A DNA stretch of 64,000 nucleotides from Fluviispira sanaruensis (lineage in GTDB: Bacteria > Bdellovibrionota_B > Oligoflexia > Silvanigrellales > Silvanigrellaceae): positions 2,929,501 through 2,993,500 of the forward strand of contig NZ_AP019368.1 of assembly GCF_004295685.1 (NCBI RefSeq). The letters are read 5' to 3'. The notes under the pieces were generated by a model. That model did not search any database, was not told the origin of the DNA, and was given only the letters and a program-made list of their open reading frames with translations. Positions within the stretch are counted from its first letter, which is position 1; the number at the start of each line of letters is the position of its first letter. Positions 18,221-26,375 of the stretch are shown here, piece after piece. Both the position numbers and the translations under genes were made by a program.

Positions 18221-20032
18221 TCATTGAAAACTTTTTATAAGATTATACCAATCTTTAGTCCAATTGTCAGATACTCTTGCATATTTTTCACAAAATTTAA
18301 GTCTTGCGGACTGTGTTTTTTCTTTGTGCCACCATTCCAAAGGATTATAAGAAATTTCATTTACAAATGTTGCTGCCTCATTTGGAGTTTTATGAAAAAT
18401 ATTAGCTTCAATTAATTCATTGAATGACTGAACCGCATCTTGACAAATTTCAAAAAGATTATAGTCCCAAAAAATAATAACGGGATAATTAGCTGAGATA
18501 AGTTCAAGAAAAGTAGTTGAATTATATGTTGTTATAATAAGTCTAGATTCAGAAACATGATTAGAAAATGACTTTATACCTGAATAAATTTCTATATTTG
18601 GGAATTTATCTTTCCATCGACTTTGCAAATTCCAACCATAAGCATTATCAAGGGGCTGAATGCGAATAGAAAGATTTTTTTTATTTTCAGTTGTTAATTT
18701 TATAATAAATTCGTCTAGTTGATTTAAATAAGTTAAATATGAGTCTGCAATCGGTACGCTATACATATGATATGGATATCTTGGAATTGACATTGGTACT
18801 AGCAATATTTTTCCATAAGGATTATACTTAACTTCTCTCTTAAAATGGCTTAACTTATAAGAAGGAGCTGGTAAAATATTTGAAAAATTTTGATCTTGCC
18901 AACCAAATGAAATAAATTTGAATGCAATTGACGCTTCATATTCCAAGAAACGATTTGATAGTCCAATACCATAATGTCCACCATGTTGATGCAAAATTAT
19001 TTTGGCAGATTTTTTTGTTGACTCTGCTACCCAATATTTAAATGCTTCATTGGTATATTGTGAAACTATAGAAAAAATGAATTTAGGATTTTTTGGGTAA
19101 TTTTTCTGTACATATTTTAAGTACTTTGAATAAGATTCAATGTAACATATTGGTATTTGTTCCGGTAATATTTTTAGTAATAGCTCCAAAAATTCGCTTC
19201 TATTATTAAAGTTTCTATTTTCTAAAAGTTTAAGTCTAACAACTTTGTTGATTTCTGAAAAAAATAATTCTTGTTTATTTTTAATTTCATAATAAGGAAA
19301 TGATTTAAGTAAAAAAAATAGTTTTAAAATATCTTTTGAAATGTTAAAATCAATAAATGCAAATTTATATAAGAATAAAGGAATAATTTTTGAATATAAA
19401 TTTAAAATAAAGTTTATTAATTTAAATTTAAATTTAAATTTATTTGTATTTTTATCTATGCTAGATTTATAATTAATTATTTTTTTATTCGTTTCTATTA
19501 ACTCAATACTGTGAATTATATTGTTTAGAATAAATGCGTATAGAAAACTATTATAACTGTCCTGTGGTATCAGTATAGAAAAATCATTGTAATTTTGAGG
19601 AGTAAATGAAAATTCATCATAGAGGTCTATATTTGTTTTTAATTTTGAATAAGCGCTATTCACTCTTTTAATTGATAAGTATCTATCATAAAAAACATCA
19701 ATAAACCCCCTTAGCCAAGGGCCGATAACAATGTGCCAATATTGTTTAGTTTCATTGACACAATGAGTATTATTTAAATAATCCCTAATTTCATTTAAGG
19801 ATAAGTCATAAATATTATTTAAATAATTTATATTCTTAGATAAATCTTCTTTATCCTGATTATGATGTTTAAATATGTTTTTTTCTTTATTTTTCCAAAA
19901 ATCTTTTTGCTCATATAAATCGCACCAGACTCCTAATAAAAGAAGATTTTGATCGATATTTTCATTTAGATCATTCGGTGTTTTTATTAGAGTGGTTTTT
20001 TTAACTACTTCATTTATAACGCTGAAATTCAT
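18221..20032 (-). CDS. LIC12162-family putative transferase
   Basis: The 603-residue protein resembles the LIC12162 group of putative surface-glycan transferases: an early YWHIVIGPWLRGFIDVFYDRY block (about 115-135) and a C-terminal half with IILHQHGGHYGIG, SRLIITTYNSTTFLELIS and YPVIIFWD. The open frame extends to 20083, but MNFSVINEV at 20032 with GGGAG ten nt upstream is preferred. It overlaps the tail of the broken gene at 20010. It is isolated between IS remnants; whether it is expressed is uncertain. Confidence 0.65.
   Translation of the reverse strand: MNFSVINEVVKKTTLIKTPNDLNENIDQNLLLLGVWCDLYEQKDFWKNKEKNIFKHHNQDKEDLSKNINYLNNIYDLSLNEIRDYLNNTHCVNETKQYWHIVIGPWLRGFIDVFYDRYLSIKRVNSAYSKLKTNIDLYDEFSFTPQNYNDFSILIPQDSYNSFLYAFILNNIIHSIELIETNKKIINYKSSIDKNTNKFKFKFKLINFILNLYSKIIPLFLYKFAFIDFNISKDILKLFFLLKSFPYYEIKNKQELFFSEINKVVRLKLLENRNFNNRSEFLELLLKILPEQIPICYIESYSKYLKYVQKNYPKNPKFIFSIVSQYTNEAFKYWVAESTKKSAKIILHQHGGHYGIGLSNRFLEYEASIAFKFISFGWQDQNFSNILPAPSYKLSHFKREVKYNPYGKILLVPMSIPRYPYHMYSVPIADSYLTYLNQLDEFIIKLTTENKKNLSIRIQPLDNAYGWNLQSRWKDKFPNIEIYSGIKSFSNHVSESRLIITTYNSTTFLELISANYPVIIFWDYNLFEICQDAVQSFNELIEANIFHKTPNEAATFVNEISYNPLEWWHKEKTQSARLKFCEKYARVSDNWTKDWYNLIKSFQ
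19419..19442. repeat. in-frame hexanucleotide repeat (AATTTA)x4
   Basis: Four tandem AATTTA units lie inside the LIC12162-like gene and encode an alternating Lys-Phe stretch (KFKFKFKL) on the minus strand. Because the unit is six bases, slippage would change length by two residues without breaking the frame. It is probably low-complexity drift. Confidence 0.6.
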
Positions 20033-20800
20033 TATATTTATTCTCCCAATGATTAAATTTTTCTTTACTTGAACAAGCAACATTGACTCTATTGTCAGAA
20101 GCGAATTTATTATATTGATTTGGAAGTAAATCAGGATAAAAATATCTTAAATAATCTTTAAAGAATAAGTTAAGAAGAGAATTTATGTTAGGATCTATCT
20201 CATCATATGTTTTTCTTTCTGAGTATAGCAAAAAGTTATCTTCAATGTATACTTGACATTTTGGGTTGCAATTTATAACATATCTATATTTTTTCAAAGG
20301 CATTTTTAAAAACATTTTTTTTCAATAAGCGGATTTTCTAATTTTGTTAGGACTACTGATGTATGTATTATTCTAGAATCGAACGCAACAAAATTTCCAG
20401 TCTTTATTGGAACTAAAAGCGCTTCTTTTTTAGTCCTTCTGAGATTGTTCCAATCTTTAATTCTAAAATCAAATCTTTTAATAAAAGTATCAATTGGAAT
20501 TTTATGCTTCATAGGGAGATTATATATTCCTTCACCCCATTCAATCGTATTATCTTGCAGATTTGTACCACATTTTAACTGTCTATTATCATTTCTATGC
20601 AAGTAATTGGCTCTTGCTTCAGATCCGCAATCTATATGCCATTCATTATTGCCAGAAGCTCTGAACGAATTTCTTTGCGCTTGAAAATCATTAAATTTGT
20701 AATAGTTCTCACCAAAAACCTCATGTATGCATAAAACTATTTTATAATGAAAGCATATTTTATAAATTTCTGGTAATTTTATTTTTTGAGAAGGAGTCAT
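20010..20800 (-). pseudogene. second PhyH/2-oxoglutarate dioxygenase-like gene, frameshifted
   Basis: Two consecutive minus-strand frames form one protein. The first (20800-20306) has HIDCGSEARANYLHRND and TGNFVAFDSRIIHTSVV, the HxD and distal His of the dioxygenase fold, and stops after IEKKCF. The second (20315-20010) continues MFLKMPLKKYRYVINCNPK. They meet at an A8 tract (forward T8, 20315-20322), and one extra A would fuse them into about 262 residues. The frame also stays open upstream to 20902 without ATG, GTG or TTG, although AGGAGG lies at 20892-20897, so the true start may be lost. Confidence 0.65.
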
Positions 20801-21215
20801 GTACCTTTTTGGAAATATAGATGTTTGGTTTTCTATTTCTTTGAATCTTTTGCTTATTAAATTTTTATAAATATATATCTTATGTATAAATCCTCCTGGT
20901 ATCTAGCCAGTCAAACTTTAGTGATGAATTGAAAAATATTATCTTTAAATACCTTTGAAGTAAAGTAATTTTTTTTAAGTGGATAATGCGCTATGAAGTA
21001 AACGGAATTTAATATTTTTTGTCCAATAATAATTATGTGTAATGCCTCTAAAAATAGTATTAAATGATGACATTTAAATATGTCTGCGATAAGAGTGAGC
21101 GAATTTCTAGATTTGGGGTTCCGATGCAGTGCAAAAATTTTTTCAGTACAGTATAAAAGAAAGCTTACCATGGATGCTATAATGAAGCAAACTACAATCA
21201 ATGGACAATCTACTA
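20801..21215. other. 415-bp region without a convincing gene
   Basis: This stretch separates the broken dioxygenase gene from the IS5-family element. A 96-codon minus-strand frame (20911-21201) exists but has no ribosome site, no recognisable motif and an odd composition. The left end of the ISNCY-like element should lie here, but I could not find an inverted match to its right terminus (CTGGATGGGCACTAA). It may be decayed DNA or a truncated mobile element. Confidence 0.4.
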
Positions 21216-22063
21216 GGGTGTGTTCTCAAATATCTGAGAATACTTGATTTTTGGCATGCTTCCCGCAAAAGTTGGATTACCAAGTCTAACGAAAGAGGGA
21301 AGCATGTTAAGGTTGATGATAACAGATCAAATGTGGTCGAGGCTAGCCCCAATACTTAAGGAATTTAAAATTCATTTTTCAAATAGAATTAGGATTTTTA
21401 TGGATGCTGTTTTTTGGAAGCTACGAACAGGAGCTCCTTGGAGGGATCTACCAACGGAGTTTGGTTCATATTCAACAGTATTTAATAAATTTAATCGTTG
21501 GTCAAAACTAGGAATTTGGCGCGAGTTATTTTTAAAAATTCGAGGAGAATTAGATAATGAATGGAATTTTATAGATTCAACAATAGTGAAAGCGCATCAG
21601 CATTCTGTAAATTCAAAATGCAAAAAAGAAGAATGTATTGGTCGTGCTGTTTGTGGAAATTCAAGTAAAATACATATGATTGCAGACTCACATGGAAATC
21701 CTATAGACTTTATTTTAAGTGAAGGACAAGTTCACGACAGTAGAATAGGAAATCAACTCATAGAAGCTAGCAATGCTGAAAATTTAATTGCAGATCGGGC
21801 TTACAGTAATAAAAAAATAAGAGAAAAATTAGCAGATAAAAATATTCAAGCCATTATTCCTAAAAAGAAAAATTCTATTGATAAAACAAATGATGGATTT
21901 GATATGCATTTATATAAAATTCGACATTTAGTAGAAAATTTATTTGCTAGATTAAAACAGTTCAGAAGCATTGCTTCCCGTTACGATAAAAGTAAAAATA
22001 ACTTTGCTTCTATGGTTTATATGGGGTGTTGTATCGTTTGGGGAAAAATTTGAGAACACACCC
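21216..22063 (+). mobile_element. IS5-family (IS427-like) insertion sequence
   Basis: The element is 848 bp with terminal inverted repeats GGGTGTGTTCTCAAAT at the left and its inverse at the right, flanked by TA at 21214-21215 and 22064-22065. It is inserted about 26 bp before the start codon of the ISNCY-like transposase, so it interrupts the leader of that element. Confidence 0.88.
21304..22053 (+). CDS. IS5/IS427-family transposase
   Basis: From the ATG at 21304 (GAGGG upstream) the protein has 249 residues; the frame is open back to 21244. N-terminal MITDQMWSRLAPIL and RTGAPWRDLPTEFGSYSTVFNKF are typical of the group. The catalytic triad is visible: FIDSTIVKAHQHS (D), NLIADRAYSNKKI (D) and RHLVENLFARLKQFR (E). 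It is a single frame, without the programmed shift found in many relatives, and appears intact. Confidence 0.9.
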   Translation: MLRLMITDQMWSRLAPILKEFKIHFSNRIRIFMDAVFWKLRTGAPWRDLPTEFGSYSTVFNKFNRWSKLGIWRELFLKIRGELDNEWNFIDSTIVKAHQHSVNSKCKKEECIGRAVCGNSSKIHMIADSHGNPIDFILSEGQVHDSRIGNQLIEASNAENLIADRAYSNKKIREKLADKNIQAIIPKKKNSIDKTNDGFDMHLYKIRHLVENLFARLKQFRSIASRYDKSKNNFASMVYMGCCIVWGKI

Positions 22064-23606
22064 TAAAAAGAACGAGGCGAAAAGCAAACTATGCGCAAGA
22101 AGATTGAACTATATCCAGACCTATTTTGTCAATACTCAATCCATGAATATTCTGATGAGTTAAAAAAAATGAGTGAAATTTTAGAGCAACATGAAGAAAT
22201 ACTAGATTGGGTTCACGAGGATCTTCTCCAAGGGAAAATGGTAAGCTATAAAGGTGCGACAGGAAGGTCATCAGAGATGGTATTTTGTGCAGCAATTTTG
22301 AAACAGCAAAGACAGTGGACATATAAAGAGCTTGAATTTCATTTAGCAGATTCACAGTCTGGACGAGCTTTTGTAAAGTTACCATTTGGTATATATTACT
22401 CAGACTCAGCACTACAAGAGAATATTAAAAAAATATCCTTTAATACATGGGAAAAGATAAATATAATATTGGTAAAATACGCAGAAAAAAAAGGATATGA
22501 GAAAGGACGAACTGTACGAGTTGATAGCACTGTGGTGGAAACAAATATACATAGACCAACAGATTCTTCTTTAATTTATGATTGTATAAGAGTTCTATCA
22601 AGAAATTTATTTCAGTTAAAAGAATTGAATAAAAATAATAATTTGAAAATATCGAAATTGAAATTTAGTTGCAAACTTGCTAAAAACATGGTTCTTTCAA
22701 TCCTGAATACGAATAATCAAGAAAAAAGAGAAGAAATTTACAGGGATTTAATAGTGAAGGCTGGTGATAATTATAATCAAATTAATAGTTATATTAAAGT
22801 AGCGAAATCTCTTAAAAAAAGCAAAAAAGTTTTAAAAATAATTGAGCAACTTGAACATGCAAAAACTCATTTAGAAGCAATTTTAGCACAAACTATATTT
22901 AGGATTATAGATCATAAGGTTATTAAATCAGAAGAAAAAGTAGTTTCAATATTTGAAGAACACACAGATGTTATTGTAAAAAGTCGAAGGGAAGTTGAGT
23001 TTGGGCATAAAATATTTTTAACCACTGGCAAAAGTAATTTAGTGTTGGATTGTCAAATTGAACAAGGAAATCCATCAGACGCAATTAAATTCATGGATCT
23101 TGTAAACGCACAAAATAAACTTTATGAAAGATTTCCTCGTCAGATTTCAGCGGATGGCGGGTTTTCTTCTAAAGATAATGTATTAAATGCAAAGAAATCA
23201 GGTGTTAAAGATGTGTATTTTTCAAAAAGATGTGGATTAAAAATCTTGGAAATAGTTAAAAGTAGTTACGTTTATAATAAATTAAAAAAGTTTCGTGCTG
23301 GAATTGAAAGCAACATTTCGGCATTAAAAAGAGGATTTGGTTTAGATCGCGCAACATGGAAAGGTTTATCTGGTTATAAAAGCTATATTTGGTCTGCATT
23401 AGTTTCATATAATTTAACAATTCTTGCAAACAAAGTGTAAATTTTTTATAGAAATGGAGGAAATATAGTACGATATTAAAACTAAATTAATAAAATATCA
23501 ATCAGTTTTTATTAGACTGAAGAATATCCTGTATTTAAAAAATAAATATCAATTTATTGTTAGATGAATAAATGTTTTAAATAAGGTATTTCTGGATGGG
23601 CACTAA
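22064..23606 (+). mobile_element. ISNCY-like (DDE) insertion sequence, left end unresolved
   Basis: The right end at 23606 is fixed by comparison with the second partial copy at 17963-18161. The left end is displaced by the IS5 insertion and probably lies upstream of 21213, but I could not identify it. The gene immediately to the right (23636) lacks its N-terminus, which suggests that the element inserted into it. Confidence 0.65.
22091..23440 (+). CDS. ISNCY-like DDE transposase
   Basis: The 449-residue transposase appears full length. It has GRSSEMVFCAAILKQQRQW near the N-terminus, the first catalytic aspartate in RVDSTVVETNIHRP, a second in ISADGGFSSKDNV and the glutamate in GIESNISALKRGFGLDR. 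The middle is a lysine-rich helical insertion. I place it with the ISNCY/IS1182-like proteins of the IS5 superfamily by pattern only. Confidence 0.8.
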   Translation: MRKKIELYPDLFCQYSIHEYSDELKKMSEILEQHEEILDWVHEDLLQGKMVSYKGATGRSSEMVFCAAILKQQRQWTYKELEFHLADSQSGRAFVKLPFGIYYSDSALQENIKKISFNTWEKINIILVKYAEKKGYEKGRTVRVDSTVVETNIHRPTDSSLIYDCIRVLSRNLFQLKELNKNNNLKISKLKFSCKLAKNMVLSILNTNNQEKREEIYRDLIVKAGDNYNQINSYIKVAKSLKKSKKVLKIIEQLEHAKTHLEAILAQTIFRIIDHKVIKSEEKVVSIFEEHTDVIVKSRREVEFGHKIFLTTGKSNLVLDCQIEQGNPSDAIKFMDLVNAQNKLYERFPRQISADGGFSSKDNVLNAKKSGVKDVYFSKRCGLKILEIVKSSYVYNKLKKFRAGIESNISALKRGFGLDRATWKGLSGYKSYIWSALVSYNLTILANKV

Positions 23607-23635
23607 TTAGAAAATCTACTGATAGATTTGAAAAA

Positions 23636-24181
23636 ATGAAGAATTTTCTTCAAAGTTTTGACCATACATTTGTCGATAAAAAATACCTTGATATTGGATC
23701 CAGTTATGGCTGGTTTGTTAAGGAATTCAGTAAAATTGGCTTTAACTCAATTGGGCTCGAAAGAGATCCTATTAGCCTAGAAATTGGTTATAAAGTTTAT
23801 GGAATTGAGAAAAGTCAAATTATACATAACGACATCGTTCTAGGTCTTAGAAAGATGATAGATAATAATCAGAAATATGATATTGTCTCTTGCTTAAGCG
23901 TTCTACACCATTTTGTTTTAAATAAAAATTCCACTTCAGCATTAGAGTTAATTAAACTAATCGATAATGTTACAAAGCATGTCTTATTCCTTGATACTGG
24001 TGAAGAACACGAATCTGCATTTGAAGGAACTCTAAATAATTGGAATCCTGAGTTTATAAAAAATTGGATTAAGTCAAATACAAGTTTCAAAGAAGTTTAT
24101 TCCTTAGGTGTGGATCAAGATTGTAAGCCCCCATTTATTGGGTATTATAATCGAACTTTATTTGCATGCATTAAATCATAA
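23636..24181 (+). pseudogene. 5'-truncated SAM-dependent methyltransferase
   Basis: The frame has methyltransferase motif I (YLDIGSSYGWFVKEFSKIG) only 18 residues from the first ATG, and continues with GLERDPISLEIG and DIVSCLSVLHHFVLN. Coding sense continues upstream of the ATG (IRKSTDRFEK) to the ISNCY-like right end at 23606. No ribosome site precedes the ATG. The original N-terminus was therefore probably removed by the insertion. Gene orientation is opposite to the surrounding operon. Confidence 0.65.
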
Positions 24182-24212
24182 AAAATTATTTATTTAAGTG
24201 AATTACATGTAG

Positions 24213-24404
24213 TATTTTGAAAATTTAACACACTTTTTAAAACCAAAACTTCAACCGAGATTGGGTGCGCATCTAAAGTTAAATCTCTCACAATGGCTTC
24301 AATTAACTGGTTACCCCTTTAATTGTAATGATCATTTCCAAACTGATTGCAAATCTTTATGTGGACGTGATTCTCACGCATTTCTTTTTTTTGCCGTACC
24401 ATAG
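24213..24404 (+). pseudogene. possible 63-codon gene remnant
   Basis: The plus strand is open for 63 codons with protein-like content (KPKLQPRLGAHL, LQLTGYPFNCNDHF, GRDSHAFLFFAVP) but has no good start and no recognised family. It lies between the truncated methyltransferase and a second methyltransferase pseudogene, in DNA that looks decayed. It may be chance. Confidence 0.25.
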
Positions 24405-24417
24405 AATTTATCAATAA

Positions 24418-25345
24418 CTATATTTTTTTTGCAACTAGAATAAGAGAGTCTGTAATATCTAATTTTGACAATATATTTTCATATTCCGAATTTAAAGTTT
24501 TGCTTGAAAATTGATTCCAAAGAAGATGCCCTCCTGGTTTTTTATTTGTCAACCAGTAAAGATGATTTGATAATGGGTATCTCTGAATTCCTTCAATACT
24601 TATAACATTTAAGCCAATACTTTCAACTATAATTCTTAGAGATTCACGGGTATGCAAGATCAGATGTTCACTCCAAAAACTAAACTTCTTAAATTCATCA
24701 ATATCAAACCATGAAATTAGCGCATCTCTAGCATGAGGAACTTCTATAATTAAATAACTATTTATTTTTAATTTTTCATAAATTGAAGCAAGGATCTCAA
24801 TGGGATTTTTTAGATGTTCAAATACATGAAACATGCTTGCTACATCAAAATAATTTGATGGAAGTTCATCAGTTTTATTGAATATTGTAAATCCTCTTTC
24901 TTGAATAATTTTTTGACAATAATTTTGAGGCTCAATTGCAAAAATGTTTTTTGCAATTTTCTTATTAAAATCTAGAATACCCCCAATTCCGCTTCCAATA
25001 TCAACCTATGTTTTATTTAATATATATGGGTTAATAAAATTAGAACGCCTTTTATCATATAGATAATTCTCATTTTTTATAGATTCAAATGTTTCTTTTT
25101 CCCAATAGGAAAGACCTTCTTTTTGTTCATAATAAGACTCATCGATGTGAGAATCAGAATTGAGAAAAATTACACCAGATTTAATACACTTTAAGACTTT
25201 AATAAACTCATTATCCCTTATTCTGGGATAAAAATTAATAATTGATGATTGATCTACTATTTTAAAATCTAAAAGGATTTCTTTAATTGATTTTTTTATC
25301 CTCTATTTCCTTACTTTCAAGTATATAAAATATTGTATTTTTCAT
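24418..25345 (-). pseudogene. methyltransferase pseudogene with a frameshift and an in-frame stop
   Basis: The ATG at 25345 overlaps the stop of the intact upstream methyltransferase (ATGA). After 18 codons an A7 tract (forward T7, 25291-25297) throws the frame out; one base fewer would restore it. The corrected frame runs about 308 codons but has a TAG at 25008-25006, just before motif I (VDIGSGIGGILDFN). Downstream, IFAIEPQNYCQK, FDVASMFHVFEHL and a C-terminal LYWLTNKKPGGH resemble the paralogue at 25342-26337. Two independent lesions argue for real decay. Confidence 0.8.
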
Positions 25346-26337
25346 AATTTCCTACCCGAATAAACAAGAGAATCGCCAATTAAATACTGATTCATTAATT
25401 CAAGATATTTAGCCTGAGTATCGTCAAAAAATTTATTAATTTCTAATTCTTCATGGCAATTAATTACTGAAATTTTAGGATACGATAAAGCTTCTGTAGC
25501 AGACGCTTGAGGTTTATTATTATAAATCCAAAATACTTGATTAAAAAATGGGTATATTTGAAAACTTGAAATAGAACCTTCAAAACCATGAAGCGCAAAT
25601 AAATTATTTAAAGATTTTGGAGTAAAATAATGAATATGAGCTTTATGATAATAGAATTTCTCATATGCACAATTCTTATAGTACTTTAATAATGCATCAT
25701 TATGATTAGGTACTTCAATATTGATAAAACCTCCTCTCTCAAGACACTTAGACAATTTTATTACAAAATCACTTAAATTAATAACATGTTCTAATACTTC
25801 AAAGCTGACAATTAAATCATAAATTACATCATTAGGTTCAAACTCTTCGAAAGTAGAATTAAATATTCTTGCCGAGGATAATTTGTTTGCAATAAACTCT
25901 GAATCATATTTATTTGGTTCAATACCGTGAATACAACTAAGGGAATTTTGATTAACAAGTGAAATAATCCCACCAAAAGAACAACCAATTTCAAGAAATC
26001 TTGTTGAGTGAGTAATCATATGTGCAAATTGCTCATACTGTCGCTTGTTTAATCCTTTATAAATTTCTAAATGATCTTTAGAGTTAGTAAAGTTATTTAG
26101 ATTTGCTGAAAATTCTTTCCGATAATCTTCTTGATAATAATTACTTTTTTCCCAAAATTCTGGATCTAATATTCCATGACCATTTGTTTTATTTTCCCAT
26201 AAAATAGCATTTCTTCCATCTCTTAAGACAATATTTTTTTGTTCATAAATATCTTCAGAGTCCTCATAGAGTCCAACTGTATCTAAGAGTTCTCTTATAT
26301 TTTTTTTTGAAAATCCCATAAATAACAACCCAATCAT
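25342..26337 (-). CDS. SAM-dependent methyltransferase
   Basis: The 331-residue protein has motif I RFLEIGCSFGGIISLVNQN (about 118-136), HGIEPNKYDSEFI, then DLIVSFEVLEHVINLSDF and FINIEVPNHNDALL. The C-terminal FFNQVFWIYNNKPQ matches the pseudogene that follows, so the pair arose by duplication. It is the penultimate gene of the minus-strand operon starting at 38268. It likely methylates a glycan or nucleotide sugar. Confidence 0.78.
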   Translation of the reverse strand: MIGLLFMGFSKKNIRELLDTVGLYEDSEDIYEQKNIVLRDGRNAILWENKTNGHGILDPEFWEKSNYYQEDYRKEFSANLNNFTNSKDHLEIYKGLNKRQYEQFAHMITHSTRFLEIGCSFGGIISLVNQNSLSCIHGIEPNKYDSEFIANKLSSARIFNSTFEEFEPNDVIYDLIVSFEVLEHVINLSDFVIKLSKCLERGGFINIEVPNHNDALLKYYKNCAYEKFYYHKAHIHYFTPKSLNNLFALHGFEGSISSFQIYPFFNQVFWIYNNKPQASATEALSYPKISVINCHEELEINKFFDDTQAKYLELMNQYLIGDSLVYSGRKL

Positions 26338-26375
26338 AGTTTAAAAAAATGTTTTGCTCGATATGTAATAATCAA

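Noticed and set aside
19380-19445. AT-rich repeat tract considered as a CRISPR or iteron-like repeat
   Set aside because: Unit is six bases and tandem, inside a coding frame, with no spacers.
20911-21201. 96-codon minus-strand frame near the IS5 element
   Set aside because: No ribosome site or recognisable motif and hydrophobic patchwork composition; likely chance or a decayed element.
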